From Allodiplogaster sudhausi (Eukaryota > Nematoda > Chromadorea > Rhabditida > Diplogasteridae), in the NCBI GenBank assembly GCA_945643635.1, contig CALZFC010000015.1, positions 6,429,501 to 6,493,500 on the forward strand: DNA of 64,000 nucleotides. Direction: 5' to 3'. Shown in pieces: positions 11,384-21,877 of this stretch. Position numbers and translations under genes: made by a program. The stretch's first letter is position 1. Every line of letters begins with the position of its first letter. The notes under the pieces are model-generated. The model saw only the letters and a program-made list of their open reading frames with translations. It had not been told where the DNA came from and ran no database searches.

Positions 11384-12375
11384 CTGGTTTTTCAGAATGA
11401 CCCTTATTAGGTTGCAGTCGAACCTAATCGGAGTGATCTTAGAACCTTTGCGTAACAAATTAGGTCCAACAAAATCATAATTAGGCTCGGAATCCTCATA
11501 ATTAGGACCCATTTTGAGCCTAATTATGCACACGTGCAAACTTTATCTGTGAACTTCAAAATGAACTTCAAACAGTAAACAAATCATTTACAAGTATTAA
11601 GGGGTCACTATACTAGACATATTAAAAGACAAGCAAAAAACACAGTTTTGACTAAGTTATATGGACCAAATCAAAAAAAGTCATATATGCACGGGGAGGG
11701 GGCTGAATGGCTGACATCAGATGGAGTTGCTGAAGGCCAAGGCGGGAGCGGCTGAGGAAGTCGGAGGGCTGCGAAGGGGACAGATGAATCAATCGGAGAC
11801 GCTTTGACGGTGGGCTGTTCGGGAGGCTCAGATGAAAACATCGAAGTCAAGTGCACTGCAACAAGATATTTCTACTTTATTACTTGCATGTTTTAGTAGG
11901 GAGAAGTATAGAAGGAGAACTTACGTAAGCGATCTAACACTTGGTCCATGGCACTTGGCCCAACTGACACTTGGTCCATGGCACTTGGCCCAACTGGCAC
12001 TTGGCCCAACAACTGGCACTTGGCCCAATACTGAAAGCTAAAAAAGGGCATAGAATTATATTGAAACAAACTTGAGCATCGTCCGAGCGGGTGATGATTC
12101 CCGCTACTAGAACGCAGCACAATCTGATATAATGAAAACTATCACAAAACATTACTACGTAAACAACAATAACTGAAAAACAGCAAGTTGTGATAAACAA
12201 GTCAAACTCCAGCTTATTATTTCGGTGTGGCGTCCTTCGTCTTGTCATAAAAAAACGCTACGGTATTTGGCACCAAAAACGATTAGGCAAAAAACAACCT
12301 ACATAAGGTACGAAATGCTTCAGATTAGGCTGGAGTTTCGACTCCAGCCTAATAAGGGTCATTCTGAAAAACCAG
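11384..12375. mobile_element. nested 1 kb inverted-repeat element inside the 5.3 kb transposon
   Basis: The ends are inverted copies, CTGGTTTTTCAGAATGACCC at 11384 and its reverse complement ending CCAG at 12375, about 28 bases identical. AGCACT (or AGCACTCT) occurs directly outside both ends and may be a target duplication. Just inside the right end is a perfect 13-base hairpin (ATTAGGCTGGAGT, loop TTCG), and the left end has a similar weaker hairpin. The interior has TAATTAGG motifs, the ACTTGGCCCAACTGG minisatellite and no recognised gene. The superfamily is unknown. Confidence 0.55.
11938..12032. repeat. minisatellite CACTTGGYCCAAC
   Basis: Units such as ACACTTGGTCCATGG, GCACTTGGCCCAACTG and GGCACTTGGCCCAACAACT repeat six times with small length changes. 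It lies in the middle of the nested element. Confidence 0.8.
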
Positions 12376-12429
12376 AGCACTCTTAAAATTCTACAGTAAT
12401 CTATGCATCCTACCGTAAGGGAGTAAAAT

Positions 12430-13630
12430 GGACTAACGCGAGACGCTGATCCTTGTGGGAGACCTCCTTTTGGCCATCCTTCTTATTGTAGTACGAGTAG
12501 CGTTCCTTATGAACCAGCACGAGATCCTCAGCACTCCCATCGCAGGCGGTAGACGGAAGAGCAATGCCGCATCCGACGCAAGTGTCCTTTCGTACGACAG
12601 TCAGCAGCGTTCTAAAATAATAACACCCTTGCTATTTTAAAGCAAGAAAACTTGAAAAGAAAGAAAACCGGATCGCAAGGCAATGACGAAGCGATTGTTG
12701 TTATGATGCGGCTCCGTGAATGGAAGAGAATGAGGAGAGGCATGAAATTGTGCCAACTGTGATGCAGTGGGAAGAACGGCCGCGTGTGAAGCTCGAAGCT
12801 GCAATTCACCGACATTCTTACGATGAGTGTAATTCATCTTTCCTAACCTGTGTTTCTTCATTTCCTGTTCCCCTGGCGTTCTGGATTCCAGCCAGCGGTC
12901 TCCGCGAAGTTGTCGCCGCTTGAATTCCCCTTCTTCTTTTGATCACGCCGAGAGATTCGGGAGAGGCGTATGAATGCTCGTCAGAAACGTCAACAATTTC
13001 TGCGTTCTCATCATATTTGGTGCGATTTTACGGTAGTGTGCTTGCGTGTGAAGAATCCGAAATAATTTACAGGGACGCACACTACACACACCGAGCTCGC
13101 ACTAAATCTTTTCTAAATACCGCCTTGGGTCACCGTGAGGAATCAAGGAATTTGCCGCCATCAAGAGAAGAAATCTGCTGGCGAACGATCTCAAGTGCCG
13201 AGTCACGAATCCCATCGTTCAGAGAGAGAAGAAAAGCAAGCCTGTTACAAAAATAGGCTATCTTTGAAGCATGGAGATTTTCATACTTACCTGTGAACAC
13301 ACACAGGCAAGGCCTGCCTTTTCTGGCATTCTTGGTGACTGCACCTTCGAGATGCTGCTGCCTCCGCCTCTGAGTCATCGAGTACAGGGAAGCACTTATC
13401 CACCTCGACAAAGCACCTAGGGAAACAAATTCATATTTTAAATCACATGCAACAGTGGGACCAACCGATCGAAGTTACTCTTCTTAACAAGGGAGCACAC
13501 ATCATCGATCGCTTGGACCGTATACTCTGTGGCCATCTCGACATCCGAACCGCATGTGAGAAGAGCGGAGTTTTCATAATTTCGTCGAATCCTCGCTCGT
13601 TGTCAGTGATTCTTCTCTCTACCAGGGAGA
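12430..13630 (-). pseudogene. captured exons of an unrecognised gene (minus strand)
   Basis: Several minus-strand open stretches look like real exons with splice sites. The approximate positions are about 13600-13445 (EMATEYTVQAIDDVCSL), 13425-13290 (CFVEVDKCFPVLDD then a Cys/His cluster CSHQEC and VCVHR, donor GTAAGT), 13257-13135 (LAFLLSLNDGIRDSALEIVR), 13010-12855 (acidic then basic KYDENAEIVDVSDEHSYASP) and 12612-12430 (CVGCGIALPSTACDG, YSYYNKKDGQKEV). The paired Cys motifs CSHQEC and CVGCG could bind zinc. I do not recognise the family. The exons lie inside a transposon and no start is evident, so I treat this as a captured fragment; an intact intronic gene of its own cannot be excluded. 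Confidence 0.4.
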
Positions 13631-13684
13631 ACAACTGTATTGTTTATTCCAGTTTTGCATAATGCGATGCGGCTAGCCTCTGAT

Positions 13685-13989
13685 TGGTCCCGCCAACAGA
13701 AGGTGCAAGGAAGACGAGAGCATTCTGAACTCGCTCCTAGCTCCTCATTCTCGTGGAATCATCATCGATACTCTCGCCGTCTGCTCTCTAGCCCAGCTCA
13801 TTCTCGACCCGGATGCGCGTACCATTCGCGGGTACGCATGAATATACTTCTACACCCCTTTTTGAACGAATCTGAATTAAAGTACCTAATTAAGGTTATT
13901 AATTACAGCTTCGAATCAATAATCGAGCGAGAATGGATCGGTGGCGGGCACCCTTTCCGAGTGCGGAATACGCATGCTGCTTATGCTTA
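13685..13989 (+). pseudogene. myotubularin-like gene fragment
   Basis: Two exons join in phase across a 77-base intron: one ending at 13831 and one starting at 13909. The first reads VCSLAQLILDPDARTIRG and the second FESIIEREWIGGGHPFRVRN. Together they match the region just after the phosphatase loop in myotubularin-related proteins (LDPYYRTIxGFxxLIEKEWxxxGHxF). The active-site CX5R loop is not present in this piece: the corresponding stretch reads RGIIIDTLAVC. The frame stops at TAA at 13987-13989 directly where the myosin VI homology begins. This is a chimeric fragment, not a working gene. Confidence 0.6.
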
Positions 13990-15243
13990 AGGCGCCTTCA
14001 CGGGACCGCATTCAGTGCTACGTGCGCGGCTTCATCGCCAGGCAGCGATTCCGCCCGAGGTTTCTCACTTGCTATCCATTCCCCGTTGCTTCGCGCAGAT
14101 CGCTCTCATGATCTCCTTTCTTCTAGAATGGCTCTTCTCTCGCGCGGGCCCAACAACTCCAGAAGGCGAATGCCGAACTGCTCCAGGGAGACCACTTTGT
14201 CACTGAAGTCGTCACACTCAACCACAGTCTCCAGCAACTCATCCAGCGTATCCGAGTTCGTCTCCCTCCTTCTGTCTATCTTGCTTCTCCTCCCCCTCTT
14301 GCTCTATCCGTCTCTTCTTTCTCTTTATGATGTCATTCTTTCCCAGATGACCCAGTGGCCCCTTGAAAAGGCGACAGCTGAGTACGGCTCCTGCGTGGAG
14401 ATGGTCGATACTATTCTAGCCAGCATTCTGTCAGATCTTTCCATTTTCTGGACTTTCTAATCTTATTCTCGTTCAGTGATGCCGAGGCTCTGAGACGGGA
14501 GAGGGAAGCAGAAGAAGAGAGAAAGCGAGTGGAAGAGAAGCAGGCTAAGCTGGTTCGGGAGGAGAAACAGAGGTAAGGCCTTTTCGGAGCAGGCTAATCT
14601 GGGGTGTGAAGTGCTGACCTTTTCTATCCTTTCTAAATGCTTTGGCCAGCATAAAACTCGGGAGGATTCTCTTTTCGTAGTTTGCAGACGACTCCAGAGG
14701 GAGGAAGACCAACTCGCGGCAGAGAAGGCGGCAAAAAAGGGAAGAGGAAGAAGAGAGGATGAGGAAGGAAGACGAAGAGAAACAGAAAAAGGAAGAGATG
14801 GAGAAAGGGGGGAGCACACCTCAGGTTGCAGAGGAGGGAGGACGACCGCAAGCATCAGCCGCCTCTCATCGAGAATGACACTGACCTCTCCACTTGGCAG
14901 TTGTCCAAGCTGCGCTACACTATTAACAATTCAACTGGTTAGAGCAAGATTCTAATCCTCTTTCTCAACCCTTTCTGAATCTGGATGAGAAAGAGGATTT
15001 GAAAACACCCTCATTTGTATTTTGATGTGTCGCATCTTCTGACCACCGCCGTCTCCGGGTCTTGAACGAGTGGCGAACCCGCCGGACGTGTTGTGAGAAT
15101 GCCGTGCCGACTGCGCCTGCGATCTCCCGCCAAATCTCATCTCACCGGACTCCTCTCTCTGAGCAGCGCTTCTTCAAAGTTGCTGTTCCGAAGATAAATA
15201 GATGGAGATATCTAGCCACGATGTTTTGGTTGAATAAAGCATA
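13987..15243 (+). pseudogene. MYO6: myosin VI tail gene fragment with introns
   Basis: Pieces of the myosin VI tail follow in the correct order. An IQ-like segment at 13990-14100 reads DRIQCYVRGFIARQRF. The lever-arm extension at 14135-14250 reads LQKANAELLQGDHFVTEV, and 14346-14440 reads PLEKATAEYGSCVEMVD. Charged coiled coil lies at 14478-14572 and 14681-14830, and DLSTWQLSKLRYTINN at about 14885-14940 matches DLSKWKYAELRDTINT. Finally SEQRFFKVAVPK near 15160 matches the family QRFFRIPF. Splice sites between pieces are still visible (for example GTAAGG at 14573). The motor domain and the end of the cargo domain are missing, and the frame breaks in places. It lies inside the 5.3 kb transposon and is best read as captured genomic DNA. 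Confidence 0.65.
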
Positions 15244-15802
15244 AAAGTTGAATATCTAATTTTGGCCTGCTATTTCTTATGTTTTGATGCTTGTAACCTG
15301 TTTCCCCTTCTCGGATTAAAGGATCTTTAATGTTTTTTTCTTGATTTATGTTCTTAATTTCTCCATCCCTTTTCTCGACTTTATATATTTAACAGTTTAA
15401 CTGTATTCGTGCACTTGCTTACAGCACGCTAAGAAGAAAGATATCAAAGAAAGAAAAAAATTGACGCTGACGTTGTTGGTTGTATAAGAATAAATATGTC
15501 CAAAGAACTGACCAAATGTAACACCGTTGCTATAGAGAAAGGGCCGTTCAGAAATCATAGCTACTGTCTGTCACAAAGTATGCCCAAATGAAATATACCG
15601 TAGCTAAAGCTTTTCTATTTCACGGTCACAAAAATGGACCGATGCTGCTGTTCGGAACGCTGTGCGTGCACGATGCCGGAGTATGCGCACTATCACCTGA
15701 AACGCACTGTTCGTTGCATCTGAATGGTGACTAGACCTACAGCAACAACTGATGCTAAAATAGCAGAAAATATGAATATAAAACGATTGAACGCACTAGA
15801 AG

Positions 15803-15977
15803 AAAAACTTGACGTGCGGCGTGCAAAAAATTTCGACCAATTGGCGTGCAGCGTGTAAAAAACTAAAAAAAGGCGTGCAGCGTGCAAAAGATCACAAATG
15901 TTGGCGTGCAGCGTGCAATATATCACTTTTTAAGGGCGTGCAGCGTGCAGCGTGCAGCGTGCAAAATATTAATTGCC
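15803..15977 (-). repeat. right terminal inverted repeat of the 5.3 kb element
   Basis: This is the inverted partner of 10657-10831, read here as GGCGTGCAGCGTGCAA-type units and ending ATTAATTGCC at 15977, next to the CCTGAAATC duplication. It stops about 50 bases before the first possible codon of ANKLE2. Confidence 0.9.
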
Positions 15978-16026
15978 CCTGAAATCATCGTAAGTGGCCG
16001 TAAACTAGTTTACGTTAAATGTTACG

Positions 16027-18889
16027 ATGTTTTATAATCGTCACATCTACGCACTAGAATTTCAATGGCGGGATGGTCTTGTGGGTGGTTTTCGTTGTTG
16101 TTGTTTCTCGAACGTTGATTTATTTCGTAATGTCCTGTTGGTCGCGTTAGCTGGGAAGGTTGTTTCGCCCGAACGAAGTTCCATCTTTCGTGAGTACTCC
16201 AGTTTGTGTCTTGATGTCGGAGGATTCAAAAGAGAACGACTAACCAGTCTTCGCCGTCTATTACCCGGATAATATTCTCGCTTCACCGCGTAATTTGTAC
16301 AACTCAATCCGAGAGGCGACGAGGTTTGCGAATTCACCGGAGGGAAGAAACAATGGTTGGTTTACTTCCTTCGAATATATAGCTGCTATTTTTAAAGTCT
16401 TTGGAATTCCTGCCTTCTTTATCGTCACTTGATTCACCTCATTCTTTTTACAGGGGCTCGGTTCAAGCGATTTGACTCCTCGAAGGAGGCCACTGAGTTT
16501 CTAGAAGGCCGAGGAAGCACAGCGGAGGCTGGTGGATCCGGGGATGGCGCAGTGAAGAAGGAACTGCCGCCGGCCGACCCCGTAGTGCCATTTCCCGCCG
16601 TCTCGCGTGTGCAGATGAATGAGCTGAAACGACGCATCGAGAAAGATGATGTGGCGGGGGTTGGGGAGTTGGCCAATGACAACCCTAGGTTTCTTATCAA
16701 TGTCTCCAGCGACACCGCAGCCATTGTTGTGGTTTGTTCCTTTTTAGATTTAAAGTTCTTTAATTCGCATCTGTGAATGTTCACTTGGAAATCCTTCACT
16801 TTTTTTTTATTATGGAGTGGTGCTATTCCTGCGTACGTTTGGAGAATGCATGTTTCTCGAATGGGAATCCCGGTTTGCCTTTAGGAAGGGTTTCGCTACA
16901 ATGGCCTGCACGTCGCGGCTCGCAGCGGAGCCGTGAACTCGGCCCGTCTCATCCTTCACTTTGTCTCTGATATCAACTACCTGGTACTGTTCTGTTTACT
17001 TTCTTTTCTACTCCATTCTTCAATGGTTCAGCGACGCGTGTACGGCACGGCCGATGAAGATCTTCTCTCTCGCCGCGCGAACATTCTCGACGCGTATCTG
17101 AACACTCCCGACAAGGGCAACGGGGACACTTGTCTCCACCTCGCAGCCAAGTTCGGTCACGTGCACATTGTTCAACTCCTTCTTGCAAGTCGGAGCTGCG
17201 ATCGCAACACGAGAAACAAGTCTCCTTTTATTATTTTATTTGTCCACTTTACTGGTCTTTTCAAATCAATTCGCTGAGTTCTATCAACAACTTTTTTTTT
17301 AAATAAAAGAAAGTAGTCTGTGAATCCCTGCAGATCGGGCGAGCGTGCAGTGGATACGGTATGCAGTCGCTCGAGTGGAGATTCTTCAGCGAAGAAGGGG
17401 GAACTGGAGGCGCTGTTCCACTCCCACTACGTGGCTCTCTTCCGCTCTTCCGATAACTGCAGCTGGCCGAGATTGAGAGTGACGGCGGAGCGGCCGTTGC
17501 TGCAAGTGGATGGAGTGGCTCTTCCAGGGCCAGACAACCCTTCCACTGCCTCCCCCCTCGCACCCTCCTTCTCTCTCGCCGCTTTCGCTGGTCCCTTCCA
17601 AGAGGAAGAAGCAGCCACTGAATTCATGAACGACTGGAGAAGCCGGGTAGGGAGTTTCTTCGTTAAATGGCGTTTTGCTGATGATGGGGTTATTCAATTG
17701 CAGGATCTTAACATTCAACGCAGCGACGCGGAAAAAGGAATGGAAAGAGTTGGACGGCGCCTCGCAAAAGAAGCCAAAGTCACTTGGGCAGAGAGCTGGC
17801 CATTCTCCAAGGATCCTGTTGACATCTCGTCCGTCCAGGGGTTAGCTACAGAACCCTTTTATATCCGTATCTATTTATAGTGAGGTATATTTGCGCCAGA
17901 ATACGGAAATAGAATGGAGTGCTGTTCCCATTTTTATATCTCATTGTCAGGCTGAAGGCGTTAGAGGGTCATCTCTGGCAGAAGAGACTGAAGGCAGAGG
18001 AGGACGAAGGTGAGGAGGAGTTCGTCGATGCATTTGAGGAATTTAGCTGCGATGAAGGGCAAGAGCTGAACGGACTCATGCAGGCACTCAATCTCGGCGA
18101 TTGTGGGAGGGGTAAAATCTCGCTTTTTTCTGTCTGCTTCTTGTCTGTGTGATCGATGGTACTTTCCACGGGATTTTGTTATAAATGTTTAATTTTACTA
18201 GTCATCGTTAGTTTAGCTGGCAATGGTGACGGTCCTCCTGCTGATGGCTGTGTCCAATCCTCTGAGGAAGAAGTAGAAGCTGAGCCTGAGACTGAGAGCA
18301 GCTTCTTCACTCCTCCCTGTTCTCCACCTCCCTTCTTCGCGTGCTGCGAAGATCCAACGAGGATGGATGCCCAGCTATTCCAGGTTATTAAAGCAGTTGT
18401 ATACGTCAGAATATTTGTGGACTGACTTGCATGAAAAAGCTAAAAGAGGAACGAAACAGATATGTACGCCAAATTCCAGACGTCCTAAAACATTAAAGAA
18501 AATATATTCGTCTGCCGATTATAGAATTGATGTTTTGTCCGCGTATTGTAAAAGGGAGTTCATCTACGATATGGTTGAGGTACTGGACAGCGTGGCAGAA
18601 GATGACTTGTCTGGGTTCCCGCTGGTGCGGCACTACCTGGCCCTGATGAGAAGGCTGCCGCAGACTGAGATGGCTGCTTGGCCCCCTCTCGACTCTCCCC
18701 GTCGACGGACTCCGCGCAGTCTGCTTCGCCAGGCAGACAGAGGTCACTTTTACAATTCATTCCATCTCAAACTCCTAGAGTCTTCTTGCAGAGTGCCACT
18801 CCATCTCTGCTCCCTCCTCTCCCCGGCCGGAATCTCCACTCGCTTCTTCAACTCCAAGGAGACAAGTGCGTGCTCTCCACTTGGAATAG
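16027..18889 (+). CDS. ANKLE2: ankyrin repeat / ANKLE2-type nuclear envelope protein
   Basis: ANKLE2 acts at the ER/nuclear envelope and promotes dephosphorylation of BAF (with PP2A, against VRK1) when the nucleus reassembles. Eleven exons are in phase: 16027(?)-16189, 16248-16355, 16454-16731, 16885-16983, 17032-17219, 17334-17661, 17704-17840, 17951-18111, 18217-18383, 18580-18742 and 18792-18889, about 629 residues. Matches include ARFKRFDSSKEATEFLEG (viroplasmin-like domain), EGFRYNGLHVAARSG and NTPDKGNGDTCLHLAAKFGH (ankyrin repeats), and DAEKGMERVGRRLAKEAKV in the C-terminal domain. No LEM domain is visible. The first exon and start are uncertain; a hydrophobic stretch near 16080 may be the membrane anchor. 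The 17662-17703 intron is only 42 bases and could be retained in frame. Confidence 0.85.
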
Positions 18890-19610
18890 AGGAATCACCA
18901 CAATCCATTTGAGATCTTCTAAGTCAGATAATAATTATTCATTCAACCATTTTATATCCAATCCTAGATCTGTTATCTAGTCTTTCCTGTTTCTGTTTGT
19001 CTTCTGTCTCTTCCTTCACTCTCCTCACTTGTCTCTTTCCTGCTCATTACATTTCTGCTCCATGAATCAAAATTGATTGTGCTGCTGATTCTGTATTTGT
19101 ATATTGTTTGTACGGTTTCAAGCTGACGAGAATTTTAATTCTACTTTTTATATTAAAAACATGCATTGTGCTAGCTAATTTTCCCTTATCGTATTCGTCT
19201 TCATGTGTCAATGCTACTTTATTATAATTCTTCCCACAAAACTAAGTGATGTCGTTTGCGGGGTAGCAGTAATTGTGTCTTCATGTCTCGATAAAAGTTT
19301 TTAATGCTTATGCGTTTTCTTTAATAGTAATAAAACAAATACAAATAATAAAGCGAATCTGTGGACCACATGTGAGCACGAAGAGGAAGGACTAGAAAGA
19401 CAGAAGGAGTGAGAGAGTACGTGTATGACAAGAAGAGGATACCCGTGGAGAGAGAGAGTGCTGGCTGAATAATGGAGCTCTTCCAAAGAATCAGTTAAAA
19501 CAGTATCAAGAGAATGATGAGTCGACTTGAGCTCTCTCATACTCGCGTTCTTCGCATTTTAAGGTTAAAGGCCCGTAAAGCTTCCATGAAATGAAGAGGA
19601 CCGAGCTCCA
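18890..19610. other. convergent 3' region between ANKLE2 and the cadherin
   Basis: No coding exon is supported. The sequence is AT-rich and contains 3' untranslated regions of the two converging genes. AATAAA-like signals occur on the plus strand and TTTATT on the minus. A purine-rich tract at 19380-19460 corresponds to pyrimidine-rich 3' sequence of the cadherin transcript. Confidence 0.55.
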
Positions 19611-20228
19611 TTACAGCTCGGTTGACTGGAGGGGCTCCTCCTTGACCGAGTTGGGTTGTGGTGGAGAGAGTTGCGTCCAATACGGGAGTCGCGAGGCGGC
19701 GCCCGAGTGGTGCGCGAGGGGAGCGAGACATCGCGCAAGGGGGGCGGGGCGGAGTTGGTGGTGAGGAGGTAGGCGGCTACGGGCTGAGCTACGGCAGCAC
19801 AACAGAGCCAGCAGCAGACCCAGCACTGCCGCTGCCGCTGCCGCCCCAGCCAGCAACACTTGCTGCTGAGTGGACTCCTCCAAGAACACGGAGATTAGAT
19901 ATCAATGTCTCCACATACATCATCTCTACTAACATTCTCCTGAGGAACAGAGGGCAGTTCGCGGAGTCCGAAGCGATTGCGCAGTTCGTAGAGACCAGGC
20001 GAAGGAGTCCGCTCCAGGCGGCTAAACTTTTCATTTTATTGCTACTATTTTTATTGTCTAGCAGATGAAAAAGCAACAGCAGTGAACCTGATTGAATCGC
20101 CAATTGCCATTGGCTCACTCCCTTTCATGAAGTGCACCAACACCACCGTTTGATTGCCACTCTCACGGATTCGGTCGATCACGGCAACCAAGGAGGTGCA
20201 GGCCGATAGGAGGCTGAAGAGGGAGATG

Positions 20229-20282
<54 letters not shown>

Positions 20283-20620
20283 GGGAGAGAGAAAGGAAAC
20301 TATGAATAGGGGAATTTCTAACTCTGTAATTTCCTTTCTTCCTCTTATGATCTTCTTAAGAGGCGAATCGAAGACGAACTCCGCTTGCTGCTTGTACTCG
20401 ATCACCGAAATCTAGAATGGGAGCGAGGGAGACTAAAAAAAAAGAGAGAGGGAGAGATGAAGAGAAGAGGGCAGAGAGGGCCATCAATATCCCCGTCCCA
20501 TTATCCCCAGATGTCACGGATTTTACTTACGAGGTTTTATTTTTATTTTAATTTGATGTTAATGTTATCACATCATTTAACTGATGTATGAATAAATAAA
20601 ATAAATAGGGCGAAGACAGA

Positions 20621-20669
<49 letters not shown>

Positions 20670-21824
20670 ACCACAACTTCCGTGGCATCTTCGTGCCCGA
20701 CGCTGTCGGCAACGGAGAGTCGGAAGGAGTAGCTCTTCGCTTCGAGAGGACGACGGGCGGTCAGCTCACCCGAGGACACGTTCACTGTGAAGGGTGCTCG
20801 ATCCACTGACACCGTCTGAGAGCAGAGAGAGGGAGAGAGAGATAGAGAGAGTAGAGAGAGAGAGAGAGAGTAGAGAGAGAGAAGAGAGAGAGAGAGGAGA
20901 GACAGAAGTCATTCAAAACGTACAATTATGCAGAATAAGGTGAGGTAGTTCAACCCACTAGATAAAAAAAGATGTATATTTTTCTTCACTCCATAATTAA
21001 ATGAATTGTTAGCCCCATAGAACAAACCCCGGCAGGAGTTGTAATAGCTCCCTTAATGGAATATCTGAGTGCGTCAGCATCCCCATCGGCATCGGTGGCC
21101 GAAAGGACAGCGAGGGAATCTCCGGCAGAGATGGCTTGGCCGGCCTGCACCGTCACGTGGCGGAGGGGGGCGGAGCCGAACGATGGGTTGTTGTCGTTTA
21201 TGTCTTCGATCTACAAGAGTAATGCCGGTCTCTCGCAACCCTTCCGCTCTCTCTCTATTTTCTCTCTCTATCTCTTTCTTTCTCTCTCTTTGTCGTTCTC
21301 TAGCTCTAGCGTTTTCTCTCTACCCTGACCAAAACTCTAAGTTGAAGTGTCGTCCTCGCCGTGGGAGCAGCCGGACTACACTGCCCTTTACAATCGCTGA
21401 CGAACACCTAAATATTCGAGCATTTCATGAAACGTAAACGTCTTTCTGTATGAGTTAATTGTTCGGTTAATGCATATCGTGTGATTATTCATTCCCCTGT
21501 GTTTTCTACCTCGATGCGATGCTCTGCACCCGCTTCCCTATCAAATGATGTGTTTGTGTAGATCTCAGGAGAGTCGGGAGCCTTGAGGAAGAAAAGAGAG
21601 GGAGGGGGATAGGAGGAGGGGGAGGGAGAGGAGGGGGAAGAAAGAAAGAAGCAGTGCTTCCGATTCTCTTCGTTGCTGTCCTCGTCGCGGACACTTGGCA
21701 AGCGAGTAACGAGACGCGGCAGCGGAGAGCTGTCGTTCTCCACCAGAGACACTACCAACTCCTGAAAGTGGATTCTTACATTTAACACGATTTCAGGTTA
21801 CTCCGATTCAATTTTTCTCTTCAT

Positions 21825-21877
<53 letters not shown>

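Larger units (their letters stand above)
10657..15977. mobile_element. 5.3 kb gene-fragment-carrying DNA transposon (Pack-type, MULE-like)
   Basis: Near-identical inverted repeats of about 175 bases bound this region (10657-10831 and 15803-15977), starting GGCAGTTAAT on one end and, in reverse complement, GGCAATTAAT on the other. They are flanked by CCTGAAATC at 10648-10656 and 15978-15986, a perfect 9-base target duplication. No transposase is recognisable inside. Instead the interior holds a smaller nested element (11384-12375), minus-strand exons of an unrecognised gene (12430-13630), a myotubularin-like fragment (13685-13989) and a myosin VI tail fragment (13987-15243), the last two with introns and splice sites still visible. 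Nine-base duplications plus long terminal repeats are typical of Mutator-like elements, and captured host pieces with introns are typical of Pack-MULEs. The boundaries are directly seen; the superfamily is inference. Confidence 0.8.

Noticed and set aside
12455..12640. Plus-strand hydrophobic frame (LLLAILLIVVRVAFL)
   Set aside because: The opposite strand reads as a better exon with Cys motifs; the hydrophobic frame has no splice or family support.
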